Shown here in pieces: positions 24,428 through 37,735 of a stretch of 64,000 bases of DNA. The stretch is from Marsupella aquatica (Eukaryota > Marchantiophyta). Positions within the stretch are counted from its first letter, which is position 1. Every line of letters starts with the position of its first letter. The notes beneath the pieces are model-generated. The model was not told where the DNA came from, did no database searches, and saw nothing but the letters and a program-made list of their open reading frames with translations. Made by a program: the position numbers and the translations under genes. Location: NCBI GenBank assembly GCA_973895155.1, contig OZ316895.1, forward strand, positions 21,700,001-21,764,000, given 5' to 3'.

Positions 24428-27400
24428 TTAGCCCTTTAAACCATCAAGGAAGGGGGCAGGCAAGCACAAGTCTAAAAGACTTTGAGGGATTTGCACGTAT
24501 TTAAACAGAGAAAGAAGCCAAGCTGCAGCATTTTGAACCTGTTCAAACAACACCCATGACGAACCATGAGGAACTGGATATCGAAAGCCAAGGATGAAGC
24601 AACAGGAATAAATAACATACGAAGATTGAATGCTTTACATTTATCGTATGCTTACCTCCAGTGGTAACTCCGGAGCACTTTTCTCTAAACCCGTGGTCAT
24701 GGTTGAATTCTCCACGTGCGTCTGAATATACTGACCTAAAAGCTACAGGACAAGAACATGGCCATCATCAAAACATGTTACGAAATAAAGCACACATTGT
24801 AGAACGTCCAAACACAGATAAGTACGAGAATCTGCTGATGGCCCGTGATGACTACCAGCGGAATATATCAGAATGAAACCAAGAGAGGCACCTGAACGTA
24901 TGTAGTCATGTGCGATGGATGGAATTGCTGGAGGATGGTCCCAAATCCTACTACCTGATTCAGGCGCAAGGACAAAAGGAAATGAAAAGCAGGCTTAAGT
25001 CTTTTCTCAATCGTCTTCGGGACGTAAAGTATTACTGTTTTCACAGAGAAACGAAAAGCACTTTTACTGACTGTTGCAGCAGAATCAGGGCTTTCCAAAT
25101 TGTTACCAGAGGACAGCAATCAAGGGCATTCTTCTTCAGTTTACTTGTCAGCATACCGACATGGTTGTCGAGCACATACTTTGGTAGCTGCATACGAATT
25201 AGATGTGAGTATCCTGTAAACAAGAGTCGTGAACTCGTAAGAAACGTTTACAATTCAGAATAGACTAGATCGCAATACCATTTAGTTTACTCTTCCACCT
25301 TGTCTCCAATGATGTAGCCAAGAGCACGAGAAGAAAGAAAAGTAAGAAATATACCCGTGAAAGCGTGAGGAAAAACAGAATAAGAGCCAGGTGATCTGGA
25401 GGATGAGAGGCCACGTAGAGCTTGCATATCGGTGAATGAAGTCCACACATCTGAAGTTGCTCACTCAGCTCTAAAAGTAATTTATCATTGCCTTCCCAAT
25501 GGAATGTGGACCGTTCTTTTTTTAAAATAGAACTCTGAATCAACCACAAAAACCAGTACAAGCATGCTTTACAATGTCAATCATGGTTCAATAAACATCC
25601 TGGGAAGGCTTTCAGATTGATACCATGAAGAAGCAAGAGAGATAGAATATCCACACAACACCATTCGCAGGATACTAAAGTCTGGACAAAATTTCCCATA
25701 ATCACATCAAAAGTTCGTGACTTAAATTTGCGAATGCCTATAGAACATCACAAAACAAAAAAATAATATCTGAAGAGGATGTAGCACTTAGATCCTACTG
25801 TTTGCCCAAAAATGAGAAGGCCAAGGTCCTTGTGCCCACCTCGGTGCCATTGGTAATGTCTGCAAGGACAGCCTTGTTCAACCCTTCCAATCCAAAAGAG
25901 ACGAGGCCTGAATCCACCTGCATGGCGTGAACAGCACTTCTGAGACCAAACCTTTCCTCGTATGAATACATAGCCGAAAAAGTCGACCAGATGTGATGCT
26001 AGGACAATGGAAAAACTAAATTTGGAATTCCAATAGGGCTGAACATGAATAAGGAAAGCCCCCTACTTCACGACTAGCCATCATGTACTGCATTTATTCT
26101 TGAACAGTTTTCCATTCATGCTGTTGTGTGCCTATTCTGGCCAAAGAACAGCAGTTTGACGACTCTAAGAATGATTTGTGCAGTCTCTCAAGGCTGAAGA
26201 GTTAAATAGAAATAAGACGAAATGACGCGACTTACTTGATTTAAAATTTCGTAATTTGAAATGTTCTAGACCATTAAGGGGTTTTCAGTCAATTTCTAAT
26301 GACCCAACATCTGTCCAGAATGAGAGAAACACCTTTGATGCAGACCGTAATTGAGTAGCAATAAGACTACGAAGCAACTGAATCTGCCCGATTTGAGCCA
26401 GCTGATCAACCAGGGATGGCCATCCTTGATTTGCTCCTATCCTTGCACATAACTTTTACAATGAACTTGTCTCAGATTACAGATCATACGCGACGAAGTC
26501 GCGGACCTCTTTGCCTCATGGAAAATGACAATTGAGACAAGCACACTCTAGCCTCTGAAAAACGCGAAACGCTTGTCCATTAGACATAAGAGCCTACGAA
26601 GATCAAGGCATTTCTTAGACAAAACACTCCGGGACCTTGTCTGTTGTCTGCCTTGACAAAAGTACCCACGTTCCACACCACATCCTCAGGCTCGCTCTAT
26701 ATTGAATAAAGCAAAGATGATCCAAAAACTGGATCTCGACTTGCTGATCTGAGAACATTCCACTTACGTCTGTGTAAATTGGTGGGCCAGCATCAGGAAT
26801 AGTCGAAGGTGGAGAGAGAGCCTTCTCAACATTACTCAACTGCTTGGCGAAAGTCTCATCTACCTGCCCTGCACAAGGTGCTCGACGTCAAAATTTAAGA
26901 TCTGTATATAGCCATCTTTCTGATATTTCCTTATATTTCCTTATATTTTTATTATTGTTGAGTAATAAATACATGCCATATTCTGCAGAGGTCTGAGAAG
27001 CACAAGGTGAAGGGAAACAATTATCAGAACAAGGAGAGATTGACAAACCTGGTCTAGTAGATGTTTCAGGATGTGTTGTACGGTGCTTGCAGTTTTGAAG
27101 CTAAGAAGTCGATCAACCCCCCTAACTCCTGCAGGACCCAAACTACGCAAAATCTCTCAAATAAGAAATAATCCATTCACTTAACCAGCTCGTGCAATAA
27201 ATCATGCTACTTCAAGTATCAGGTTCTTGTAGAAACCTCAGTGTCTCTTGAATTGCAGGAACCTACGATGGATGGGCTGCCCATTAGGAGACAAATATTC
27301 AAAGAGATGGATGGATATGGAAGGAAAATGTCAGGCCAACTTAAGCTCCTTCTCATTCTCGATGCTTGAAAGACAACTAAAACTGTAAAATGCCGCCAAA

Positions 27401-30161
27401 AAACAAATACCGAGAGCAACCTACAACAGCATTCCTCGAGGAGCTTGAGATTCTAATGTAGCCTCAGAATGGATGGAGCATACGTTTGTCTGTGATGCAA
27501 TTATTCAATTAAAAACTGCTCTCTCGCACATCACTAAATATTGCTAGTTAATGTCAACCTAACAATGGTTCACGGAAAACTCACCTTGCCTGAAGCATAG
27601 TAAATGTATGCAATCCAACCAGCTCTTTACCATCTGCATCAAACCTGAAACCGCAAGGAGGAACTCGAATCATCACGAACCCAGTATGAACTATTCTCAA
27701 TTTGAACTGTTGAGCTTGATGTCAAGAAAGGTTGTAGAAGGACAGGAACAAATTTTCCGAAGATTTGGAGTGAAGGACAGACCAGGCACTCATAGGTGCT
27801 AGAAACATTGATCGGCTTGGGTGTGTCATGTGGAGAAGCTTCTTCACCAACCGCCCTGCAATAGCACTACTTCATGTCAAGAAATCACCCATAATTAACA
27901 CCCACAGATGCAACATGCTTATCATAGCAACTGCAATTGTGAAGGGGGTGACAGGTAGTCATATGTAAATCTACCCATAAAGTTGAGCGACTTTGACTGG
28001 TCTTGGTCAGGAGCCGGATAAGATGGGATCGGTATAGCTATAGTTTGATATGCACTTTCCCAATCTCGCACTTTTCGTCGCAAAAAAGTGTTGCATTCCT
28101 ACAGTTCAATCAATTCAGAAGTCAAATTTAGCTAAGGAGATCATGTGCAATACAAATCCTTGTCGAAGATTTCCGCTATACTGGAATGATCATTTTCCGT
28201 CACAATAGATGTGATCCATAGCACAGACAGCTAGACCTAGATGTAAAGAAGTGTTTTCTCTTTGATCTGTTTGTGTTACTCCAAATCCCATATCAAATTC
28301 CAATCTTCCTATCAAGGCAAGGAGAGAGGAGAAGATCAAAGAGTGAGCAAACAATATGATGACAATACAAACTGGAAGAAAGGTAAAACCTGCTCTGCGT
28401 TATAATCGACTATCCGAGTGAACTCCTCCTGCCAAGTCTGCAGTCCATGCAATCGCACATAATCCTGCAAAATATCACCATGAATACGAATGATGAGATG
28501 AGCAATCCCAAGATATAATGTTGGCGTTGCCATTGACAAAATGCTTATTCGGCTGTCATTTCAAATGCTGGTACCTGGAAATACTCCATGGACTTCTGTT
28601 GTGAATTCAGAGTTGAAAACAGTTCCTGCAAGGTGTCCTGAAAACTAGTAGCCTTCCCTGCTAAAATAAACAACACAACAGCGACACTCAGAACGATACC
28701 TTTGAAGGGTACAGGTCAAATCCAGAGACAATCCAATGGAACTCAAACTTGAAGGCGGTCCGATTATAAATGTCATACGGTCTAAATACCATAGAAGGGG
28801 AACACCGAAGCGGAGGCAGGAAAGCAAACCTGCAGGAAAGACAAGGGTTGAATGCAGTGCAGAGGCAATTTGTTTCACAACTTGATTGCGGATTCCATCT
28901 TCCAAGAGCTGCCGTGGATCCTGTAAAATAAAGGTCATTAGATTAGGGAACATAATGACCTCTTGCAACTTTCTGAGATGATTAAAGATTCTCGCGATGC
29001 TCATGTCCAAGTTTCAAGTTACGGTCACTACGAACTACATCACACCAGAAACGATTTTAACAAATATGTTCAAATCACAGTTCCATCCTTCAGGTCATGG
29101 ACCGTAGGAAAGTCTTGAATACGCAATACGATCTTCGGTCAAGGCCCTGATAAATGTGACCGTAAAGCAAAATGTCGTAAACCAAAATGTCGCAGAACCA
29201 AAATGCTAATAAAAGGGCATTTCATCTTATACACATTTAACGTCAAGTTGCCACTGTACCAATTCTATTGCACCAATAAAAGTCTTCTTCATTGCCAAGA
29301 TTCCCTGCACCACAAAACATTTGGGATCAATTCTGCCCTGTAGCTCCCAGGTCACAAGAAAAACTGTTTCTTTTCACAGAAAATCTGCTCAAGACACAAC
29401 TTTACATTAATGATGGTTACGTCACGCGATCATAAAGTTCCACCTACGTTCCAACCTAAAGGACTAGCATCTAACGTGTGATGGATCGAAATACGGACCA
29501 TTGATTGTAGATGGATGGTTTGAAACCCTCTGACAGCAAATTCCAAAGGAGAACATAGACCGGAGTAAGTTTGAAATACCTGGGTAAAAACAGCAACCTG
29601 ATGCGTTGCTTTCGCTAAATTATAACGCTCCTCCAACTACAAAGCACAAAAGTTATTATGCGCAACGATATACATTAATTAAACTTCAGACCTAGGAGCT
29701 CACCAGTAAAGTGCTGCAAGTAACATATGGACCACAAACGGTGAATTAACTAAAAAATGAACTTCTGCCCTATCACGAACAGATCTAAGACACAATGCAG
29801 GTGTAAAACTTGAGATGACTTCATGTCTAATCGATCTGACTGACCTGGGAAAACTCACGAAGGCTATCTTTTTCAAGACGGCCAGGTAATTCACGAAGGC
29901 GCTTCGTTTCTGCAGCTATTACATCATTGAGAATAGAAAACATGGTCATCTGCACCAACAAAAACCCACTATTACTTCAATCATCTCTAAAATATACTTC
30001 ATCCTATTAAGTGTAAGTCTTTAGGGGTCTCGACATGAAGTACGAATTTTCGGAAAAGATTGTAAAGCGTCACCATAAGCTTGGTGCCAAATCATTTCCA
30101 TTGTACCCGAGGGCATTCAGTACACTGACGACATAGTTCTGGTGCTATCGAAATTTGAGAG

Positions 30162-30205
<44 letters not shown>

Positions 30206-33200
30206 TTATGCTTTTGCACAACTCATACCACTATCACAATGTTGTATAGCGAATTTTGCAAGAGCGGAAGTCCATTACACGAAAATTAGGAGTGAAAAAG
30301 AATGATGTAAAATATCACATACCGGCACAACTTCCAGAACTGCACGCACATACGCTACGAGTTCGGATGAGTAGTACTCTGACACTGAAAAAAGATCCAG
30401 ACTGCAGACAAACATGAATAACTATGTTATCAACCAAGAAATTCCTATGCAAGTCACTAGGATATTGTCAGTGAAGAGAATTTCCAAATGATGCAATTGG
30501 GTATGACAGTGATGCACAGAAAATACGTGAAGAACCGCAGGAAGGGGAGACAATGGCAGGGCGGAAATTTTAATTAATGTAGACCTGTTGCACTGAGATA
30601 TGCGCAAAAGTGGAATATCCATAATCGAACGCAGCTTGATAAATAAGCACTGGAGCTTTAGTACTGTAAGAGGCTCTGCACGAATACGTGCATGTATTTG
30701 CTCTGTGAAGGTATTCATCAGGCCCCAAGCATATGTTGCGTCACTAACCTGTCACATACAGTTCCACTACGTCATGCATTCTAACAAGAGCAAGAAGGGA
30801 CTCACATATTCATGGAATTCATGGCCGACAAGTCAATAGAGCAACCTCAACCTCTGCACCAAGACTGTTAATTAGATACTTTTATTAACTTGGCCATGTA
30901 TATCATTAATCGCTAAGGCACTATATATCTGAACTGACGCTCCAATAACTAAAACAAAAAACAAACGGCATTTCAGCTCACTATGCAAATGCTTACCACA
31001 GCTAGAGTGGCAAGGATGTTCTCTTGCACGTTGAGGATTCGGACCATCTCCTGAAGCTGATTCCGTATTTCGGAAAGAAATTGCTTAACCTGCAGGCTGC
31101 TTTCAATCTGGAAGAACCAGTAAATGCTTTATGAGATCACAGACAAGAGCCTCAACGCGTGTAGGCTTCCCAGTAAGCATCAAAGTTTAACGTCGTTTAG
31201 ACAGATCAAACAATTTACGTTAAGTACATAAGGCTCTATGACAAAAGACAATAAATTGCAACTAAACTCTGCACTCTTGGTTTTCTGTATCATAAGCATT
31301 TTTGTCCTTCCCAAACATAAATTGAAAAAGGTGCACTTTGAACATGAGTGAGTACTGAATGATAGACTGATTGTAACGCCACACACGGGAAAAATAACAA
31401 GGAATTTGCTTGGTCAGGTCTTGTTCATAGACAAAGCAGGACCCTTCCGTACTTTTTGTACTGAAACACACCATAATGCAAAAGCGATGACTGAACGAAT
31501 GGTATTTTAGCTATAGCAGGTAGCTGTAAGCTGGTCAATTTAGTTTCAACTTGATGGCTGGAACCTCTGCATCTCGTCTGTGTGCGGTGTTGTGGCTCGC
31601 TCACTTTGCGTTATAATTGACATAGCAAGAAAAGCCTTATCACTGTAAGCAAAGGATTTAGCTACTGATTTGATTATTTAACATTTATCTATTTATTTGT
31701 TGGCTTTTTCTCATTGGTTTTTTCTTTTGGTTGGGGGTGGGGTGGGGTGGGGCCGAAACGTTGATGCTGGAGAAGGGGTCAATTGTAGAGAACTTGTCTA
31801 ATGAACAAGGTGAAGAGAAACCAACAATAACTCACATATCAGATGTAAAATCTCCAAATATCGAGCTGTGGCACAACGTCATTCGCATACAGTCCCTGTG
31901 TGTACTTTCTGTCCCACCGTAAGGAATATCTCATGATTTTGTGTGCAATACTTAAATGTTCTTTTGACTTGAATGAACGAGATTTTGTTTTGGACCTGTG
32001 TTTTGAGTATTTGCTTGTAGGATGGCAGGAATAGCCCTGTCTAGGTAGATTTTTGTAGCAGCTCAGCTTTCTCCTTAAACTGGGACCCAGGACCACAAGA
32101 ATCATTCATTCAAAATCATCTCATTCTTTTCTTATCTATCATTGATCTCGAAGTGATGAGAAATGCTCTCTGCCTCTGGTTCCAAAGAAGCAGTAGTAAT
32201 TTGCGTGTGGAAGGGGCCACTTACCTGATGAAACTGTTCAACTTCCTCAAGGGCAGCAAGAATGTATTGAATTTTCCGCCCCGCGCTTATTGGCTCTAAG
32301 TAGTCCAAGGTGTTGACCTGGTTCACCCAAACAAAAAGAGAACTCAAGAAACGCCGAACCGCAACGTTGTAGAAACTTCAATCGCAACACATTTACACTT
32401 CTTAGCTAATTCCCCTTACGCGATGTCGAAAATCCATAATAACACACTAATTACTTCACGTAATTGATTTTTCTTGATTGCACCTAGAGTAGCAGCTTAA
32501 GGCTTAGCAACTAAGCTGTGTTACACGGTGGGATTTAAACCCAAGCCAGTTGCCCCGTAGACAGCTCCTGAAACAGTACAAATCATGTGATGATAGCTAC
32601 AATATATTGTACTGACACATCTCCTACGGCCCATGCAACGTAGTCGATCTCATATCAGTGACCGAACTTAGTGACGGGATTGTCGAGCTCAGAAACAGAG
32701 GGCAATATGAGGAGGAAACCTGGGCAGCCAATTGGTGAAACCATTGTTGCAGATTCTCATCGATCATTTTCTTCGAAAGGATCTGCATCGAGAAAAGTAC
32801 ATGCAGTAAAGAACACATCATTAGGGAAGGACCAATCTCTGCTGCTGTCATTCTGTTCGCTTATTGGCGATCCTGACATCTGGGACGTGCTTGCTGGAAG
32901 GAATCCATAGATTCACTGCTACATTACTTGGAAAGACATATTGCAAACAGGATAATGATGGGTATGTGTTACTGATGACTTTCAAGAATGAGTAAAGAGA
33001 AAAAATTATAGGCAGCTATCACTAATGATGAGAAAGATACCTTGGAGCCTGAGAAAAACTCTGAAAGCTCTTGAGCGTAGTCAGCAGCATGAGTCCTACA
33101 CTGCTCCCATCTATTATTTTTGCTCTCCAGCAAATCACTGTACACCTGCTTTACTTCAAACTCCAGCTGTAAAAACCGAATTTAATTCAGCATTGAGAAT

Positions 33201-36200
33201 AGAGACAGTTAAATAATAATAATAAACAATAATAAAAATAAATGCTCGAGGGATATATAACTGGCCGGTTAACCCTCTTGACTACGGGAAAGAAAGACGT
33301 GTAGCTTGAGTCCCCATTTAGTCCTAAAAGGTCAGTGAACCAACACGTGCAAAGCTTTGTGAAGATCACTCGTAAGTCAATATGGATTGATCGAGAACGA
33401 ATACACATCCCTGAATATACAGGGCTACCATATGACATAGATCTTCTCCAATTTTAAGTCTAGAATCCAGAACTAAGCAGAAGACTCACTGCAGCAGTAT
33501 CCAGCAGCAGCGAGAGCAGTGTGTCAATGTTGGAATTTTGTTGTTGACCACTTCCCGCAACTGCATCGCGTAGCTTCTTACTTGCTGTCTGGGAAGCAAA
33601 CAGACGACGGTCTGTTATTAGAATAAACAGTCAAATTCGTGGGTATGTGCATGGCATGCACATGACCAAAATAGACACATTGATTCAGCTCACATTGTCT
33701 ATGGACTATGGACTATGGAATCTTTCCTTTCTGCTTCTCTCGCTGGAATATTTGAAAAAGCAGCTGTTCATCTGCTCATGTACAATGCAATTTGACCAAG
33801 TTCCAAAGGAATTACCAACTGGTATTTCGAGTGACTGAGAGGAACTCACAGTGCGATGTAGTAGCAGCCAGCGCAGTGTCACATTACAGTTCCTCAAGCA
33901 AGATAAAAGTTTTGATATATTTACAAGCAAATAATCTTGTGTCAGAACGCCTTCACACAAAAACGCGCTCAGCTCTGAGAGCAGTACTACTACCTGAAAT
34001 AGAACAAGAAAAAAGTGAGAATAGGGGCAACACTTTCGGTTAAGTTTGACGAACATAGTTCACGGGACATGGTCCATAGTCTAAATTAGAAAAGAGAAAC
34101 ATACGGATTAGAAGGTCGTAGTTAAGTCAATCACTTCCACGTAAGGTGCTGTTCCTTCACCAACTCTTCATATAACCGGCTAAGACATTTCACTATATGA
34201 TTGTGCAAAGTATGGGAAAATCCAAATCAACTCCAAATGACCATTTCTTGGCCCAATTGTAAGTACTTCAATGGAAACCTAATAGACAAGTTTTGTATCA
34301 TACTTCAGGAATTATTTACATAGCTCTAGTTGACTCTTCTGCCATCTGATAATTGCTGTCCTTCCCTCAATTTGGGATCTACGGATTTGCAACGAAGTTC
34401 ATTCCTGTTCTCACTTCGACATGCATCAACTTCAAATGCCAGCTCTTTTGAAAACTTTGCCAAATTGCTAGTTTTACTAATTATTACGGTACCAGGTCAT
34501 CTCGAGAGAGCTCAGTGAACACTATGGCAGTATTCTTTAATGTTTAAGTGAAATGCCAGTAGCAGCTATTCATAAATCACAGCAATGTTTTCGTTCGGTT
34601 GATACAAAGACGAGCTGCTCATGCAAACAAACAAATATGACGACTTACTTTGGAAATATGTCGTTGTGTGAGATCTGAGACCGTGGATGGATTTAGGTTT
34701 GACATTAAAGCACTCTTAGCAGCTTTGAATCTTTCCCATGCTTGTGAAAGGTCTACAGTAAAACCCATAAAGATTGGAAGAACCCAAGATTCTCTAAAAA
34801 ACCTGTCGACTATTCCGCGCATAGCAAGCTGATCACTGTGCAGCATCTGAGGAACATATAATAGAAGGACATAGAGAGCACTTGCTTGTCCACTAAGTGC
34901 AGTACTCCTGTGTTCTGGATGCGGGTAGTGACGGATCTGATGATACAAGTCATCGCTCAAGAGCTGTTGAATCAGGGTCTGAACGATGTGTTTTGGAAAC
35001 GTGAAACGTGCCAGTATTTCCTCCGGTCTGGCAAGCATAAGCATTGAAGGGAGAACTGGAGGTGGGGCTCCTTGCAAAAGTTGGGTAAAGGAGGCAACAG
35101 AACGGATTCCCGAGGGCGCTGGAGAGGGAAAAGACCGGCAAAGTAAGCATATTGCTTCAAAATTAGGAATATCAGTAGAGCCTCTATTCCGGTAGTACGC
35201 TATCACAAGCTGTTCGCGCAGAGGTCCGCTAACTTTATGCTCCAAAAGCATAAGAATAACGCCGTGTAGCACAAGTGCTTCCACCACAAGTTGTCGCCCC
35301 TCTTCATTCTCCAAGACGCTTTCCACGGTGCTTTGGATATAAACTCCTTCCTGCACGGATTCAAATATTGTCAATCGTTCGATGAATTTTCTGAAAATCG
35401 TGTTCGTTTTAACCAGATGCGGACAGCATTCAATGATGATCGCCCGATACATAACATTATGAATGGCAGAGGGATCTCTTCACATAAATCACAGCTCATA
35501 TCCATAGTGCAGTGAAAATGAAAGTCTGCCAGCATGTAGGCATGTCCATTGGTGAAGAGCCTATAAGTCTAGCCCACAGCGTGCTTGATATCAAAATGTA
35601 TTCGGCTCAAATATTAGGCTGAAATTGACTCACATTCGATTCATAAAATTTAGCGATCCGAAAGAATTTAACCAAGCAGTAATTTCATGGTTTTCGGGAA
35701 GACCAGCGCTAACCTGCAAGTCCTCGAGATATCGGGAGATATCATTATAGTACTTCACGATTCCATTAAATAGTAAAAAACATCGCTCCACAAAGGGATG
35801 ATAGTTTTCTCGAAATTCTTCATCCAGTGCCACCAAGTCAGCACTGGCTTCGATGCGTTCCTCCACAAGCTCAGGCGCCTTGAGATATCTGATACATTGA
35901 GGATAACACAAACCAAATAATAAGCTCATCAAACAATTCCAAACGGATTCCACCAAATTTGGTTGTAGAAGTCAAAACAGTGCTTCAGCAGTTAAATAGC
36001 ACACATACAAAAACTGCGGGCATGTTTCTGCTGGAAGAAGACCAGAGGGATACGCCAGAGTTTCGGTAGTAAGCTAATCAAGTTCAATTCAAAATCAATC
36101 ATGGCAAGAATGTAAAAAGTAGACTCGTGGCAGAATTGGTGATTGAATGCCTGGCCCGTTGCAAATTTCAAAAAATAAATAGCAGACACACAACACAGGA

Positions 36201-36770
36201 GTGCGAACCATAATCTACAACACAACAAATCTGAAGGGCAGACACACTACACATGATTACCAATATCATCCTGCAACAAACAACTAAAGTCTAAGCAAGC
36301 CAGAGAATACACATAACACAGCACTCGACACAAGTCGGAGAATTCACTTACAACTGTTTCCTTCGCCCTAAACATTTAACTCGTGACTCATGCAGTTCTT
36401 GAGAATACATGCCGTTAAATCATTGTGAGTACAATTTTGGCAGTACTCTGTGTTGTCTTTCTTGAATTCATAAAAATTTGCAATCCATCTTAGTGGTGTC
36501 CAATTTCCATCAAATTCAAAACACTCATATTCTCCTTCGGCGCTGTGGTGCGACGAAGAATTGAGCTGAATTCAATGAGGTCAAAATCAGAATTGATTAC
36601 CTCAAGTCAAACAGAACTGAAGTGAATCGTGGGTCCGATGAAGGATAGAACACCGGCGGAACCCGATCTGCCAGACGAAGCAGCTCGGCGAGCAAGGCCT
36701 GCGCTCGGCTCACAATCCGCAGTAGCACAGCTCCCACCGGCCTTTCTGAGAAATCCGCCGCCCTCGGCAT
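24428..36770 (-). CDS. WASHC5: Strumpellin (WASH complex subunit 5), complete
   Basis: 29 coding exons on the minus strand: 36770..36601, 35888..35714, 35350..34649, 33993..33850, 33588..33490, 33166..33041, 32782..32720, 32317..32225, 31107..30997, 30748..30585, 30401..30323, 29949..29845, 29636..29580, 29304..29260, 28920..28830, 28657..28575, 28464..28390, 28098..27975, 27855..27783, 27644..27585, 27142..27049, 26863..26768, 26452..26333, 25917..25840, 25534..25355, 25187..25107, 24954..24892, 24742..24656, 24538..24428. All introns are GT-AG; the sum is 3549 nt, 1182 aa (human strumpellin is 1159). Collinear conserved blocks include LRIVSRAQALLAELLRL, YLKAPELVEERIEA, PEHRSTALSGQASALYVLL, LLSCLRNCNVTLRWLLLH, LRSIMDIPLLRISQCN, DPRQLLEDGIRNQVVKQIA, LQTWQEEFTRIVDYNAEQEC and LLELSEQLQMCGLHSP. 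Strumpellin is a helical scaffold of the WASH complex, which activates Arp2/3 on endosomes. The ATG at 36770 is chosen because family similarity begins a few residues later. The least certain junctions are the donor at 27783 and the acceptors at 26452 and 25534. Confidence 0.95.
30163..30201. repeat. (TA)n microsatellite in a strumpellin intron
   Basis: About 19 TA dinucleotides in the intron between the exons ending at 30323 and starting at 29949. A likely polymorphic marker; no effect on splicing is apparent. Confidence 0.95.
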
Positions 36771-36771
36771 C

Positions 36772-36796
36772 CTTCCTTCCTTCCTTCCTTCCATCC
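36772..36796. repeat. TTCC microsatellite at the strumpellin start codon
   Basis: Tandem CCTT/TTCC units directly upstream of the chosen ATG on the minus strand. Read through, they would add a Glu/Gly/Arg/Lys-rich stretch (EGRKEGR), which is why a start further upstream is not preferred. Confidence 0.8.
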
Positions 36797-36862
36797 TTCG
36801 TTCCTCTCTGTCCACCAGCCAGAATCAAAATCCTCTACATCTGATCGTTCGTCAGCTCAGCG

Positions 36863-37219
36863 ATGGCCTTAAACATCAACCTCGCCCTCCGAAGCGCCAT
36901 TGCAAAGAGTAATTCTCTCGTTCCGCATCAAAATCCTGCAGGCTTTCGGAATTGGACACTCTTACTAAAACATTGCTCCCAATCATTCTTTGAAAAACCA
37001 CTTATTCGGCGATCCCTCGAGGCAAAAGTGGTCTTGAAGAAAACTGGAGAGATTCTTCGTCTACTTCTTTACAAAACCCCAACCACTGTGGAAAAGAGGT
37101 CAAGTGTGAAATTAGGACAGAGACTAGAGAGAAACAGAGAAAACCTAAAAATTGTAAGCGACTAAATTATGAAATTTCACTTTACACTTGTCATTGCTAG
37201 GTGGGATGGTACGTTTTCT
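36863..37219 (+). CDS. Possible small protein, divergent from strumpellin
   Basis: An ATG at 36863 opens a frame of 100 codons ending at 37165. The N-terminus (MALNINLALRSAIAKSN) is rich in Leu, Ala, Arg and Ser, like a mitochondrial presequence. A sequence with intron features, GTAAGC ... CTAAAT ... TTGCTAG, lies at 37154-37200. Removing it gives a 103-residue protein ending NLKIVGWYVF. At 47 nt this would be unusually short for a plant intron, so both forms are possible. Only 92 bp separate this ATG from the strumpellin ATG, so the two would share a bidirectional promoter. I do not recognise the family and cannot exclude a chance open frame or a first exon of a longer gene. Confidence 0.38.
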
Positions 37220-37259
37220 AACAGAACACAGAACACTAACCCCTACTATCCCTTGCAAT

Positions 37260-37735
37260 AAAAGTGTCAACAAAATATGTTTTTATTCATATTCTTTGAA
37301 AATTGATAAATTAATATTTATACCTGTCATTTTTAATAATATAACATATCATTCTCTTTTCTATGGAAATCCCTCTTTATTTCTAATAATCATGCATAAC
37401 ATATCATTCTCTTTTCTATGCAAATCCCTCTTTATTTCTAATAATCATGCATAACATATCATTCTCTTTTCTATGCAAATCCCTCTTTATTTCTAATAAT
37501 CATGCATAACATATCATTCTCTTTTCTATGCACATATATTATAGTGAACCCTAGAGTCCATTTTTTGAATGTAAATAGAAATTATGACAAAAACATGCAT
37601 GATTATCATTTAACATACACGATAGCCATGTGAGTGTTCCACATGGTGGGCCATAGAGTTATGGTCTAGAGTCTTCACTCTAAAGGACTAGACCCCAACT
37701 CTAGTTTGTGATTGGCACTTGATAAATAAGATGCT
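37260..37735. repeat. Dispersed repeat family, copy B, with a 55-bp tandem array
   Basis: Matches copy A (2690-3480) and copy C (59225-59400) in order: ATATCATTCTCTTTTCTATG, CCCTAGAGTCCATTTTTTGA, GGGCCATAGAGTTA, GGTCTAGAGTCTTCACTCTA, CCCAACTCTAG. The front part is a tandem array at 37335-37535 of a 55-bp unit (CATGCATAACATATCATTCT ... TTATTTCTAATAAT), about 3.5 copies. Copy B lacks the Helitron present in copy A. Confidence 0.7.

Noticed and set aside
32470-32575. Minus-strand SINE-like stretch with a GGTTTAAATCCCACC box B-like motif in a strumpellin intron.
   Set aside because: No convincing box A, no A-rich tail and no target duplication seen.
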